DNA from: Microcebus murinus
Taxonomy: Eukaryota; Chordata; Mammalia; Primates; Cheirogaleidae
Assembly: GCF_040939455.1 (NCBI RefSeq)
Contig: NC_134108.1
Coordinates: forward strand, 35,942,501-36,006,500
DNA length: 64,000 nt
Direction of reading: 5' to 3'
In this document: in pieces, positions 48,570-62,269 of the stretch
Numbering within the stretch: position 1 is the first letter of the stretch
Layout of the letters: each line of letters begins with the position of its first letter
The notes under the pieces: model-generated
What the model was told of the DNA's origin: nothing
What the model saw: only the letters and a program-made list of their open reading frames with translations
Databases searched by the model: none
Position numbers and translations under genes: made by a program

Positions 48570-48770
48570 AAAAAAATATGCAAATGAATATCTTATAATG
48601 TTAGATAAAAAACAGAATACAAATTGTATTTATGTAATATAAGTATGTAAAAGTATGTATGAAAAAATGTGCTGAGGGGGAAGAAGAAGGGACCTATACA
48701 AATTTATTTATCAGGTTGTAGAATTGTTTTTTCTTATTTAATGTTCTAATATTTTTGTTAAAATTTTGAT
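48570..48770 (+). repeat. Possible old LINE-1 3' end (L1ME-like)
   Basis: AATGTTAGATAAAAAACAGA and the following ATTTATGTAATATAAGTATG and TTATCAGGTTGTAGAATTGT resemble the end of L1ME-type elements. Confidence 0.35.
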
Positions 48771-49879
48771 TGTACTATATATATACTTTTTTTGCATAAG
48801 TGTTTGTTGAACTATAGTAGATGATAGATCTACATTTACAGCAAGACCAAATCTTTGGATTGGTCTCAAAAACAAGACAGGATATGGAGAATTATGGGTT
48901 CTATTTATTAAAATTGAACTGTGAACATCAGTTAAGTTCATTTCTGAATACATTTGGTAGTCTAAGTTCATATTTTACACTTTGGCACTAATTCTGAGCT
49001 TTGCCCTAACACTCTGTAGTGTGCAGTGGAGAAAGCAGTTGTGTCCTACGTAAACTAAACCCCACTGGGAATCCTACCCCACACGATGCTGTCGTCATCT
49101 CAGCTAATTCACAGAAAGCCATGTTCCTTTTATGTAGCTGATTTCAAAATAGATTAAAAAAATCCAAAAACTTTTCATCTTCAAAGCTATTTAACAAATA
49201 GAGCAACAAAATTACTCCTTGTAACACTTATAAACCAGGAGGTAATGCAAGTTCGACAATTTTAAAAAATATATATTCTTTATTTTTACTCACAACCATT
49301 TAAACTTCTTTTTCCCACTAAAGGTTTTTGGTCTTTCAAAATTGGCAAGTATCAATGCTTTCCTAGACGTGAAACCAAGTTAACATAGTTCTTTAACTTA
49401 AAAACAGCAATTTCAACAGAGCCTTTTCATGCCAAAACAAAGTTTCTTTGTGCACCATCCACCCAGTTCTAGGAATAGTCTGGTCATTACCTGGAGTTTT
49501 TAGATTCAATAAAGAAAGAAAGAATTTCCTCTTTCCTGGCTTCTATTCATTACTTCCAGATATAAAATACTATTTGGTGTAGAGGGACTAAGTTTTCCTT
49601 ATACTTCCAAAGAATAAAATTAAAGTGTATTTGAATATGAAAAGAGAAATGAATATATATGTTTTTATAAAATTGTCTTCTCTTTTGATGTTTAAATATT
49701 AATCCCTTCGAAGTCAGGAGAAAACTTACTCTAGGAGTATAACAATCTCTTTTAAAATGTTACTGGACTAGAGAAGTGTCCAAAAAAGACTTGCATGGCT
49801 TGCTTGTCTTGTCATGGATCTCACCTCTCTTGCTAACTTCAGACACTCAAGCACACAAGCTTGCTCAAGTTTCTTCCAT

Positions 49880-50735
49880 CACTAAAGTTAAACAAACAAA
49901 CAAACAAACAAATCATTTGGACTCCATGTGCCTTGGTCTCTACCCCTTATCCCACTTTCATTTTTAATCAAGATAACTGAGAGATTATTTAATGTTCTTG
50001 TCTCCATGTCCACATATAAAACCCCACTGTTATCTGTCTCACCTTCTCTACTTTAAGTCACTCTCTCTACAAAACTATGAATGACCTTCTGGTTGCTAAA
50101 TGTCCTTCTGAATCCTTATTGTACTGCCACCTCTGCAGCATCTGACACTGCTGACCTCTGTTTCTTTCTTGACCCCAGCACATCAAATTCTCTTGATTCT
50201 CCTTATTTCCTTTGGTCCCCTCCCCTCTGTGGATTCTTCCTGTGTCTATTCCTTAAAGTTTCCTGGGTCTCTGAGGTTCCATTTATAATGGATTGGACTC
50301 ACTGAGTAATATTTCTGAAGGTTATTCTTTCACCCCCACGGTTTCAACTCCACATTTGCTGAAGGCTTCCACATGCAAATTAATTAACTGACACTTAGAA
50401 TTAATTCCCTGCTTGATGCCCTAAGTCAAAAACTCAAACTCATCAGTCTGAAACCAAGCTCACCCACTCCTACCGATATCTCTCCCTGACTGCGTGCCTC
50501 CCTTCCTGTTCCTTATTGCAGAGAATGACTCAGAAATCAGAACACAAAGTATTACCCCTCCTGACTTTTATCTCATGTCTCCCTCAACCATTCCACAAAA
50601 TCATACTTTACTAACTTTTCAAACAACCATTTACATCTTTGATCTCCAATGCCACTACATTAGTCCAGCCTCTGGAGTACTCTTTTTGTTTTGTTTACCT
50701 CACATACTTATTAATGGTGAAAACTCTTAAACTCT
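49880..50735 (+). repeat. LINE-2 copy, 5' part, sense
   Basis: ATGACCTTCTGGTTGCTAAA, CTGCAGCATCTGACACTGCT, and GCTTCCACATGCAAATTAAT fit L2 sense sequence. It seems to continue at 51310 after an L1 insertion. Several ORFs of 60-80 residues here are remnants. Confidence 0.55.
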
Positions 50736-50739
50736 ACTC

Positions 50740-51305
50740 TGTTAGAAATTTTCAAGCATATGATCCATTGTTACTATTACCATGTTGTACAACAGATCTC
50801 TTGAACTGACTGCTCCTGTCTAACAGAAATTTTGCATGTTTTCATTACTATCTCCTCAACCCTCTCTCCCCTTGAGCCCCTGGTAACTACCATTCTACTC
50901 TCTGCTTCTGTGAGTTCAACTTTTTTAGATTCCATGTACAAGTGAGATCATGTGGTATTTTTCTTTCTGTGTCTGGCCTATTCCACCCAACACAATGTCT
51001 TCCAGGTTCATCTACATTGTTAGAAATGATAGGATTTCCCTCTTTTCCTTATCCATTCATCCATCGATGGACACTTAGGGTGTTTCCATATACTGACCAT
51101 TGTCAACAATGCTGCAATAAACATGGGTGTGCAGATATCACTTAAAATACTAATTCCATTTCCTTTAGATAGATATGCAGTAGTGGGGTTGCTGGATCAC
51201 ATGGTAGTTCTATTTTTAATTTTTTGAGGAAACTCTATACTGTTTTACGTAATGGCTGTACTAAATTACATTCCCACCAACAGGGTGCAAGGGTTCCCCT
51301 TTCAC
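50740..51305 (-). repeat. LINE-1 3' part, antisense, inserted in L2
   Basis: CCATGTTGTACAACAGATCT, CTGTGAGTTCAACTTTTTTA, TGTCAACAATGCTGCAATAA, GGGTTGCTGGATCACATGGT and ACATTCCCACCAACAGGGTG are in standard antisense L1 order. Confidence 0.85.
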
Positions 51306-51309
51306 TGGG

Positions 51310-52025
51310 GTGCTCTTTTGAAAATACAAGTCTGACCACTAAACTCCACTAATTAAAATACTTCAATAATATCTTTGTGCTTAGGATAAAGTAAAAACCC
51401 CCTCCCTCTATGTGAAACAAAGACCCAATTCATGATTTGACCACTTTTCTGGACTGCCTGTCCCCCACCCACCTCTCACCCGCAAAGGCTATGCCCAAGT
51501 CATGCTCTATCTTGCCTCTGGGCTCTTACACATGCGTTCCTGCTACCTGGGGTATACTTTACACACATTTTTCTTCAGGTCTTAGCTTAAATGTCAAATT
51601 CTATTGGAATAGCGGTCCCCAGCCTTTTTGGCACCAGGGATCGTTTTCATGGAAGACGTTTCCATGGACCGGGGGTTGGGGATGCTTTCATGATGATTCA
51701 CGTGTATTACATTTATTGTGCACTTTATTTCTGTTATGATTACATTGTAGTATATAATGAAATAATTATACAACTCACCATAGGCTGGGGGCCCCTGTTT
51801 TGGAAGACTTTCCTAATCCTTCAAAACTGCATCTGGTGCTCCTGTAGCAGCCTATACTTACTCCTATCATTTTACTTATCCTATTCTAGCATAATTGCTT
51901 GTTTTTCCCATTATCCTATAAACTCTTTGTGGGCAGAAATTGTGCCTTGTTTATTCTTCTATTGATAATACCTTGCTCACCCCCTGGCACAGAGTAGATG
52001 CTTAATAAATATTTGCCAAATTCAA
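51310..52025 (+). repeat. LINE-2 copy, 3' part, sense (interrupted by MER1-like MITE)
   Basis: TTAGGATAAAGTAAAAACCC, GGTCTTAGCTTAAATGTCAA, GACTTTCCTAATCCTTCAAA and CTGGCACAGAGTAGATGCTT with AATAAATATTTGCC follow L2 to its 3' end. A hAT-Charlie element interrupts it at 51611-51797. Confidence 0.7.
51611..51797. mobile_element. hAT-Charlie MITE, MER1-like
   Basis: The left end AGCGGTCCCCAGCCTTTTTG and right end GGCTGGGGGCCCCTG are inverted relatives. The interior phrase GGCACCAGGGATCGTTTTCA and TTACATTTATTGTGCACTTT is typical of MER1. It lies inside an L2. Flanks TATTGGAAT and TTTTGGAAG suggest an 8-bp duplication that has decayed. Confidence 0.85.
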
Positions 52026-52608
52026 AAAGAGGTTAATAGAGGTAGTGTGAGGTTTTCTAGAGGGTGATCGGTTAACGGGTCTCCAGCCCTAGAAGGTTTG
52101 GGATCAAGAAGGGAGCAGAGGTAAAGGAGACAAGGGAGCACACCAGACCAGGCCACTTGCCCAGGTAAAACATCAGTTAAAGGAAAGGAAATGTGATTTT
52201 GTCTGTTTTGTCTAGTGTGTAATGTGGCTTTGTAAGCAGAATAATTAGCGTCCTGTTCAGGATACTTTAAGGAGTTTGGAGTAGAGGGATTGGAGATGGT
52301 CAAATTGGCTTTGGTCATTGGTCATAAAGAAAAAAATGATCAGTTATAACTACCATGCCAGAGACTCCATTCAGGCCAGAAAACCAGCCTCATGTAAGGG
52401 GAACAGCCACCTCCCTGGCTGGCTTCGGGCTCAGCTGTTGCATCCAGCGTGCCAACCGAAAGAAAAAGGCACAGATGTGGGGAAGGAAACACATCTGGCC
52501 CTCTGTATCCATCTGCCCACCTGTCCTAGTCCACCTTCCTCAGTGCTCCCAGGCTGTTCAGATTGTTATTTACTTTTATTAATATACTAGTTGTCAAAAG
52601 TGATACTG

Positions 52609-52934
<326 letters not shown>

Positions 52935-53334
52935 AAAAGTGATACTGGGTAAAATGTCACCGGATTCCTACTGTATATAATAAAACTATATAAATCGTAT
53001 CTAACTGTGGAATAATGTCATCATTTTTCAAGGGAAAATAGAAGCATGTTTTCCTCCCTAATCAAATAGGTTTGGTTTGGGCCTCACTTGCAAGAACTAA
53101 TAGGAAAATAGATCTCAGACAGACTGGAGGCCTGTGTGTGAAGTGTTTGACAACAGTCCTGGGAGTGGGTAGTCTTACTTATTAAAGAACACAATGTCTG
53201 ATCTTCCTAGTCAGTTTTTCAGTTATACAGGGAAAGTGAGGGCACTTGTGTTTGTGTAGCTGATAAATGATTTTATAAAAGAAAATTGGAAAACAGAAAA
53301 AAGGGGGAAAATTATGCTTTGTTTTATCCACATA

Positions 53335-53725
53335 CTACCAATATTAACACTTTCATATACTTTCTTTTAGAATCTACTATATTTATTCTACACGTATTCT
53401 AAATTCAATTTAGTAACTGGTCTTTCCACATAACATAATGTAGGCATATTCTATGTTATTACTGTCTGTAATCATTGTTTCTGAACATTGAATAATACTT
53501 GGGAGAATAGAGGAACCACAGTAAACCCACACATGGAGGTTGTCTCCAACATAATACTATTTTAAATAATGTGGGATGAATGACCTTGTGCATAAAGCTT
53601 TTACTGTATTTCAAATTATTTCCTTAGGATAGATTCCCAGAATTAAAATTATTGGGTCAAGTATGTCATTATTATAAGACTCAACACATATTGCCAAAGT
53701 GCTTTCTAAAAGCCACATTTATTTA
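53335..53725 (-). repeat. Old LINE-1 3' region (L1M type), antisense
   Basis: CCTTAGGATAGATTCCCAGA, ATTAAAATTATTGGGTCAAG and ACACATATTGCCAAAGTGCT are the antisense phrases of old L1M elements, as at 44130-44620. Confidence 0.55.
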
Positions 53726-55189
53726 CAGTCTATGATAGTAACCTTTTTACTACACCTTGTTCTGATGTGTACTCTCACTAAATAAATAAGCATACACATA
53801 AAAACAATGCAAAAAATTCTCCAAAATTTTTGCCTTTAATTTAATAAGCAAAAGTGGCAATATTATTATTTTAATGTGTCTCTATTTTACTAATTGTAAG
53901 CTTTAATATGTTTCAGTATATTTAGTTGTTGTTTTCCCCTTTTCTGTGTATTTTCTAGCCATGTGTTGATATGTAATAGTTTGATGCTCCATACATACTA
54001 TGCAGTATTCATGGAGATTATATAACATTCTGTGTGAAGTGAGAATAGTTTCCAACACAGCAAGCCAAAGCAGCAAGCCTTTATTCAAAATCCAACCCTG
54101 AACAGATGTTTATTTGGCAGCCTACTTGCAATAATTAACATCAGAAAGCAGGGCAATTAAAAAAATACAACCAGATCTCACATCCATGAATCATGGTTCT
54201 GTAAACGTCCCAAACCATCTGGATGACTGGGCTTCCAGTCCTCCACTCTGAGAAAGACCTGCATGATAGTACTAAAGACAAGGGACCTCTGAATGCCAAA
54301 TGTTCATAGGATATTATTTGCCTGCCTCTTAAATCACTTCTCACTCTCTACCTTTTAATAATAGATATTGATTTAACTGTCTCAAGCCCTCTTTCCCTGG
54401 ATTCTATACTTCTCATAGGCACATACCACATTTTATTTGTCTTGGTATCCTAGGGAGCACCAGGATACTTCCCGGCATACCGTAAGCACTTAGGATTTGT
54501 TTGTTGAAATAAATTGAAATAGAATAATCAAAACCTTGGCAGACATCTGACCCCAAGCCAGAGGGTGTCTCTTAATTGCACTAGTAGCTGTTTATCATGG
54601 CGATGAGCAGCGCTGCCTAAAGTCCTGCTGACGGTGGGAAGCCTGGCACAGGGAACTCCCCCCAGCAGGGCTGTGTGGAAAGAGCAGCATGCAGGGCAGC
54701 CCCGGGACCCAGGCAGGTGGGCCGACTTCACAGCACTTATGGTCCCTTGTCCATGGTTACTGTGCTGTTTCCAGAAAGATGACCAAGGTATGAGGCAAAC
54801 TGTGACTTTAATTTGGTATGTAAAAATGTAACATATTATTTTAGCAGAGGACTTTTCATTTCCCCCAAAATCAGATGCTGACAAGTGATTTTCAAAAGGA
54901 AAGGGATTTTCAAAGGGTGTATACCTGAAGTGGCAACCTAGAAAGATTTTCATTTTAATGTCTCAATGTCATTTGATCACATATTTTTCAAACATTTAAG
55001 ATCTATCCCACATTTTAGGCAACATGCTGATGCCTTCAATTCCACACCATCTCTTTTGCAAAATCAAAAATCTTCACTAAGTCCCTGTATTGGCAAAGAA
55101 TTTACTAAAGCGCTTTTTAAAAAATGCATGCTGGCCATAATCTGTCCCTCAAATTATTTATTTCCAGCTTTCTATTTTGAAATATTTCA

Positions 55190-55250
55190 AGTCTTTCTCT
55201 CCCTCTCCCTCTCTTTCTCTCTAACACACACCCACACCTTTTTCTTTTTC
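55190..55250 (+). repeat. CT-rich low-complexity tract
   Basis: CTCTCCCTCTCC-type units pass into ACACACACCC and a T-rich end. Confidence 0.8.
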
Positions 55251-55349
55251 TTTCTTGCTTGGTCATTTAAAAGCTAGAAGCATTCTTTTATTTAATCACA
55301 ATACAATCATCTCATCAGGAAACTCAGTGTAGATAAAGTATTTTTACTT

Positions 55350-56450
55350 AATATAAATTCCATATTTTTATTTCCCCACTTGTCCCCACAATGCTCTTTA
55401 CAGCTGACTTTTAAAAATTATTTAGTATCCAATCAAGGATCACACACTCCATTTAGCTGTTACTTCTCTTTCATCTGTTTTAATCCTTCAATTTTGTAAA
55501 AAATAATGTCATTTAAAATTTGAAAAATTCAGGCCAGTTGTTTTGTAGAATGTGTCACCATCTAGATTTGTCAATTATTTTCTCTTAATCAAATTCCAGT
55601 AAAACATTTTTGATGATGTGTACTTCCCTTTGTGTCAGATCAGGAAGTACATACTTTCAGTTTACCCCATTACTCATGATAACAGGGTGATCACTTAGTT
55701 ATGGCGGTGTCTGCCAGATCTCTCTGTTATAAAAGTACTTTTCCCTTTTGTAATTCACATGTAATTTGTTGTGGATACTTGACCACAGGACTATATTTTG
55801 TTCCCCAACAACACTTTACCCAGTGGTTGTATTACCCATTGATGACCTGAGTGAGATATTACATGGGTGGTTGCAAAAATGGTGATTTTTTTCTAGTTCT
55901 ATTATTGTAATTATATTAGCTAACATGCTTCTATATAAGACAGTATTTTTCACACCACCTGTTTTTTTTTTTTTTAGTATCACTCTAGACTCAGAATTTC
56001 CTTCTTTATGCATTATATTATAATCCATTACTATCTGTCAAAATATCCCAAATTTGGCCAGTGGGGACCTTTTTAAGTCAGTATCCCTTTGACAGGTCTG
56101 CATTAATCTAGAATAATTTCTTACCCTACAGCTGGAATAAGCTGATTCTCCAAAGAATGCTGTTTCTTTTAGTGGAGAATGATATATTAAAACCAAGATC
56201 TGAGCTTTAGATATACTTATTTTTACCAGGGTATAATTGCCTATAGGCCCTTTCAATGATCAGAGCCATTTATTTTATATGTGTATATATTTTCCACCTT
56301 ATTTTAAATCCTGATTTCATACTGATGCCTCCAATTCCAAATCAATACTACAAAGGTTCTTCCTCACCTTCCCTCATTCCACATTTGTAATTTTCTTTTC
56401 CCACTGTTAGAAAATGGATATGAACATATTTATTTATTTATTTGTTCCAT
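55350..56450 (-). repeat. Old LINE-1 (L1ME-like), antisense
   Basis: AATCAAGGATCACACACTCC, GGCCAGTTGTTTTGTAGAAT, GTGATCACTTAGTTATGGCG and CCATCTTCTAATACATGCAG follow a recognisable old L1 pattern over about 1 kb. Confidence 0.6.
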
Positions 56451-56811
56451 CTTCTAATACATGCAGAAGAGTTTCCTAATTACTAAACCAACAAACTAGC
56501 AACAACAAACCACTAAATAAAGATCAAGATTTACTCGGAATTCTTTTTCTACTCACATTTCTCACTAAGTATATAGTCAGAGCACTGTGTTTAAAAGTTG
56601 CTTGAATTAATTCTTCTGTGTGATTATGCAATCAATTGACAGTTCAGTTCCTTTGTTTCTGTCTTTATTTTAGTCTCCATACACAGCATTGAGATGTTTC
56701 TGTTCTTATTCTATTTTCAGGCTTGCTTTTAAAAAAATCCCTTTTTGACTTAATTTTGGTTTTGATAAGTAAAACATTCGCATGTTCCAAAAATCAAAAC
56801 TATATGAAAAG

Positions 56812-57142
56812 AGGCTGGGTGCGGTGGCTCTTGCCTGTAATCCTAGTACTCTGGGAGGCCAAGGTGGGTGGATTGTTTGAGCTCAGGAGTTTGAAACCAG
56901 CCTGAGCAACAGCAAGACCCTATCTCTACTAAAAATAGAAACAAATTAGCTGGACAACTAAAAATATATAGAAAAATTATCCAGGCACGGTGGTGCATGC
57001 CTGTAGTCCTAGCCACTTGGAAGGCTGAGGCAGGAGGATTGCTTGAGCCCAGGAGTTTGAGGCTGCTGTGAGCTAGGCTGTTGCCACGGCACTCTAGCCT
57101 GGGCAACAGAGTGAGACTCTGTCTCCAAAAAACAAACAAACA
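56812..57142 (+). mobile_element. Alu SINE, older strepsirrhine type
   Basis: Starts GGCTGGGTGCGGTGGCTCTT, has a variant linker (AAATTAGCTGGACAACTAAA) and a right arm with GAGCTAGGCTGTTGCCACGG, ending in a CAAA-rich tail. Near-identical flanks AAAACTATATGAAAAG (56796-56811) and AAAACGATATGAAAAG (57143-57158) form the target-site duplication with one change. Confidence 0.92.
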
Positions 57143-58119
57143 AAAACGATATGAAAAGTATCCTCAGAATACTATCACTCCAAGAGTATTATGCTCAGAG
57201 AGGTATACTCAGTGTGCTTTCACTATACACTATCCCTTCCACTCCATTCCCACCCACCTCTATAGATAACCATTTCACTGTTTTTAAGTTTCCTTTCTAT
57301 GTTTCTTTTTGCAAAAATAAGCAAATATAATATATTCATATATTCTTATTTTTCTTTCATATTTTTCCCTAAAGTATTTTTAATGTAGTTGAAGAGATAA
57401 AGAATTCCCACATAAAAAGTTAACTAAAGAATACAAGGCATATTATTAGTGCCAAAAGTAGTACAGAAAATACATACACTACTACTCAATATTCTGGTGG
57501 CCTTTTCTAGTATAGCTGTAAGAGGTACTCAGAGATAGGTTTTGATAATCGTATTAATCATGCACAGTATTTAAAAAGCCATAAACATCCAAAGCTTTTC
57601 ATTACCAAATACATAGCACAGTATGACTTTTTCCTAACAAGGCAGAATTTTCAATTTTAAAATAAATTATAGTCATTATATACAACTATTCTTCAGCATC
57701 ACAGGAACACTAACACTGTGCCATGCATTTGACAAGAAGGAAAAGTTATTTTTATACACAAGAGGCACTGGAAACCATGAAAATCCACATCAGAATTGAA
57801 TTTTAGAAATGGTTAGCAACATAAGTAGATATAAGCTGAAGGCTCACTTTAAAATAGAGCACACAAGATTATACTTGTATTAAAATGAAGAGTTCTAGTA
57901 AATAACTCTAATGGGCCTCAGAAGTACAAATTTCATTAGTGAATTGACCTTTAATTAGAAATTCATTAAATATACAGACCCAGTCACTTCTGACTTTAAA
58001 GTTATTTTAATAATAAAGTAAAGCCAAATTGCTATTCAGATGCGATCTGATTCCCCATAGCCTATCAAAAGCTTAATGGATTAGAAAGCCAAATACATTT
58101 GCAGTAAAATATTAAAATA

Positions 58120-58325
58120 AAATTAATAATACCCAACATTGATAATATGTGCCAAATACAATTCTTTGTATGCATAATTTTGTTTTCTCTTCATAAGATT
58201 CATTTGAAGTTATTTTGTTGTTATTTGTTGTTATTTTGTTGTAATTATTGCCATTACCCCCATTTTGCAAATGATGAAACCAAGGATTTCCAGAAGATAA
58301 GTAACTTTTTCAAAGTCACAGAACA
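58120..58325 (-). repeat. MIR SINE, antisense, with TTGTTATT insert
   Basis: AATATGTGCCAAATACAATT, CCCATTTTGCAAATGATGAA and AGATAAGTAACTTTTTCAAA with GTCACAGAAC match reverse MIR. A TTGTTATT repeat at about 58213-58245 interrupts it. Confidence 0.65.
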
Positions 58326-59802
58326 ATACAATCTGTCTTGTTTCTGTTTCTTACTCTATTTTGAGGCTTGCTTTAAAAAAATTTTTTTTATTTAATTTTA
58401 TTTTTGATAAGCAAAACTTAAAATTTAGAGTTAGGTAAGTTACCTATATATAATTGTCCATTCTGTTTTTATCACTATTATACATATGTTACTTTTAAAA
58501 CTCAGCATGATTCTTACAAGGTAGATAATAAAAAGAGATCCAACCCCAACCTTTACTCCTCAGAGGTAAAGAGTTTTCAACTCTTAGCTATTTCTTTTGG
58601 TATTACCTTTGTGTTTAGAACTCTCCTACCTTTCTCATAATTGTACTTACTTCCACCCATCCATATTTAAGAATGAGGCATTAAGAAGCTAATCATAAGA
58701 TCTGTGAGCCAGCCTCAACGGGTGATTGCATCAGAGTGATCAAGTGGCAAGCTTGCCTTTTTTCTGGAAAATAACCAGGTGTCCATAACCTTGGGTCTTT
58801 TCCTTGAGACTATATGCTTTCTCCCAAGAAGAATCCTCCAGTTTTGGGACTGGAAGTGTATGCCCATCTGCTAGTGCTGGAACATGTGAGTCAGGGGAGA
58901 TTTACCGGCCTTTGTGGACACCCCCATAGATCTTTCCTTTCAATCCTGTGCCCTCACCTCATCACACTAATGTAATACCTCCACTGTACACCTCCAGCTT
59001 TCATTACCCTGGGAGAGGGGTATTCACCCAGATACACAGGGTCAGGGGAGGGGCTGGTATTCCTCTTCCATATTTAAGTTTTCAAATATTCCTACTACTT
59101 TCAGCCCCATATCTCACCACCACCTTCTAAATATTCTGTACTACCTATACCAAAGAATTTCTGAGAGTCACTGGTACACACTAACCTCTTTCTTGTTGTT
59201 ATCCCTTTTTTACTCACCCAAGTTTCAAACAGCTCTATTAAGTCAGTTATCCCTCCATCCATTTTTCTCCTTCTAAAAATGAGTCTGAATTTCTAGTCCA
59301 CTGTTGTCTTTTCCCTTGTTTTCATTGTCCTTCTGAGTTACAACTCGAATTTTGTGAATGCTAATGTGCTTGGAAAGCCTTCAACAAAAACAAACAAGAT
59401 GTTATATTTTCAATGAAAATTCTTGTGCTCAAGGAGGTCTGTCCCTGAAATAATACAATGAGTTTGTTCTGTTGTATCAAAATGAGGTATAAATAAAGCC
59501 AAATTCTGAAAACAAAAAAGAAAATAATTCTCTTTTTACTCAATACCAGTGCCTCCTGGATTTCCATCAAGTCACTTAATCTTATAAAAATAAAGATAAT
59601 TGTAACTTTCCTCAAATGTAAGGGAGAAGGCCTAAGAAGTTCTTAAAAACTCTGAATAAAATACAGATAAAAAGCAATAGCATTACATGGTTCTATACAA
59701 CCTTTAATCTATTCTAACGGCAAAGTAAGGAGCCCTCCTAGTATCCTGTCTCTATAAACATAAAGGTTTTCTTAGTTACATGTTACCCTATCACAAACTC
59801 TT

Positions 59803-60128
<326 letters not shown>

Positions 60129-61149
60129 CTATCACAAACTCTTGAATAGCTGGTGTTAGAAATGGCTAGTAATTATACTTACAACAACTTTAATTCAATT
60201 GATTATATACTATTAGAAGGTGGGATGTAACAAAAACTATTTTAAATGCATAAAAAATCTGATTAATGGAAATATGTGGTACTTTCCTTTGTTAAGTGAA
60301 GAAAATATGAGATAAGCTCTTTTGTAAAGCAAATAAATGTTTTTCTTTATCCCTGGAACAATTTTGTATGTTTCTTTTTAACCTTTCACTGCTAAGTATG
60401 TTAATTCATTTATAATGCTATGCTGTGCCAAAATAACTAATGAATGTAATCTGAATAGAAGGATTAAAGTGATAGTTGCCCACACTGTAAAACCATACAC
60501 TCGGTTAAAATTTAATAGTAACTTCCAAAAAAGTCAATGACATTTAAATATACATAATTAAGGTAGGACTGTAACCCCTATTTTAATCATAGGATTACAT
60601 GTGCTTGCACTTAAATGCCGATTCAACACATGATCCTAGTGCAAAGTGGAGAGAAATGTGTACACAGCTCATAATAACATTACCTACACAGAAGTCTTTT
60701 CCCCAAGATAGGTTATGCTTGTAATTTTGTACATTCATACATTTGTTTTCTGTACCTAATTTATAATTCCACAGAACAACCTTAAAGCAGCTTTATGAGA
60801 GAGACAAATACAAAAAAGCTGAAAAACAGGTGTCAAGAAAACCTGTAAGTTCTAAGAGCTAATATTATTAAAAATTTTGCTTAGAAAAACTCCAATTAAT
60901 CCCCACACTTAACAGTTTCCCAGGGCATTGGCAAATGGGAAACCCGTTGTGGTGTATAGCTGTTTTTGTCCAATAAAGAAAAACATACCAACTCACTGGG
61001 AGAGAGAAACATTTTTTCCTATATGAAATTTTAAGAAAATCTGTATGATTTTTCACATAAAGCACACTGAATACCACAAAAGCAGTCTCATCAAGATAAG
61101 TTTCCAAAAGATATTTTTTACATGGCTATGTCTTTTTTGGGGTTTTTTT

Positions 61150-61172
61150 TGTGTGTATGTGTGTGTGTGTTT
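61150..61172 (+). repeat. Short (GT)n tract
   Basis: GTGTGTATGTGTGTGTGTG. A similar short tract lies at about 35657-35682. Confidence 0.8.
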
Positions 61173-61199
61173 TGTCATACCAGCTAAGATTTACTATAG

Positions 61200-61660
61200 C
61201 AAATGGGAAAATAAGCAAAGGGAAAAGGGGCTCCGGGCGAAGTCCAGAGGAAAGCTGTGGCTCAAGTTTCCAAGAGTCCTTCCCAGTGAAGTCACAGAGA
61301 ATGTGCGTAATTCCTCTAGCAACTGGATATGTGCGAAGTGTTATCTACCAGGGAAGTTACTCAGAGCCCAAGGTTTGTATTGGGGACTATTCACATGGGC
61401 TCCCTCTGCCTGCTAACCAAGCAATGAAACTCCAGACTTCCAGAAGACAGACAGGTTTTCAGCATAAAGTACATTGTGCGCACAATTTAGGAACAGTAAG
61501 CCGCTCTTATGACTTAGGGAAAGTTTTATCAGTGTAGGAAAATGCTTACCAGTCATGTTTCCTTATGTCAGTCAGCCAAGGGCCAAAGTTGTAAGCAGGA
61601 CTTTCTAAGGATAGCATTCTCAAGCCTGTTAACTCTTCTGTACAGATTTCCATTAAAAAA
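61200..61660 (+). other. Unassigned segment, possibly repeat-derived
   Basis: A less AT-rich stretch with two overlapping plus-strand ORFs of 123 and 128 residues in different frames. Neither shows a domain I recognise, and codon use in either frame is not convincing. Its style suggests an old LTR or other interspersed repeat, but I cannot name it. Confidence 0.3.
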
Positions 61661-61719
61661 AAATAAACCAATGACCCATTAAATTGATTTCACAACCCAC
61701 TGAGGAGTCATGACTCAAT

Positions 61720-61905
61720 TAAAAATTTTTTTTCCCATTTATTTTTTATTTGTATATATTTGTGGGGTACAAGTGCAACTGTGCTAGATTGACATAGTAC
61801 ACTATGGTGAAGTCAGGCCCTTCAGAGCATATATTACTGACAAAAAAGCAACATACATTGTAGCCACCAAGCAACCTCCCATCATCCACCTCACACCTCA
61901 ATTTA
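61720..61905 (-). repeat. LINE-1 3' UTR fragment, antisense
   Basis: TATTTGTGGGGTACAAGTGC, GGTGAAGTCAGGCCCTTCAG and AACCTCCCATCATCCACCTC match the antisense L1 3' UTR pattern. Confidence 0.7.
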
Positions 61906-62269
61906 AAACACAGTCTTACTATAGTCCATCTTAAGAAAACCTCCTTATTGACACTATGTTCCCCTCAAACTTCTGATTTTTACTCTCTGCTCTCCCTCAC
62001 TGTAAAATTTCAGAGTGTTTTATATTTTGTCTTTATTTTCTTGCCTCCAATGAAGTGTATTGTTTTGAAAAGTATCTTAAAATCTAGAAAAGTACAAAGA
62101 ATAATGAAAGAATCAAATTCCTCCATATAGTATTTAGAGTTGTTACATTTGTAAGACTTTCATCTATCTGCTTACTGCAGTCTCTCTTAACCAGATTCTT
62201 TCCCCTCATTTTCTTATTTCTTCTTTCAGTGGCATCCAATGTCATTAGATTGGTGGCCCTCTTTATATT

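Noticed and set aside
54528..54953. 141-residue minus-strand ORF in a slightly GC-rich patch
   Set aside because: No domain or RNF217 similarity. Checked as a possible upstream RNF217 exon, but no RING cysteines in the right spacing were found.
61045..61537. Overlapping ORFs of 123 and 128 residues
   Set aside because: Different frames of the same unassigned segment, no domain, the 5' part lies in a GT repeat. Kept only as an unassigned segment.
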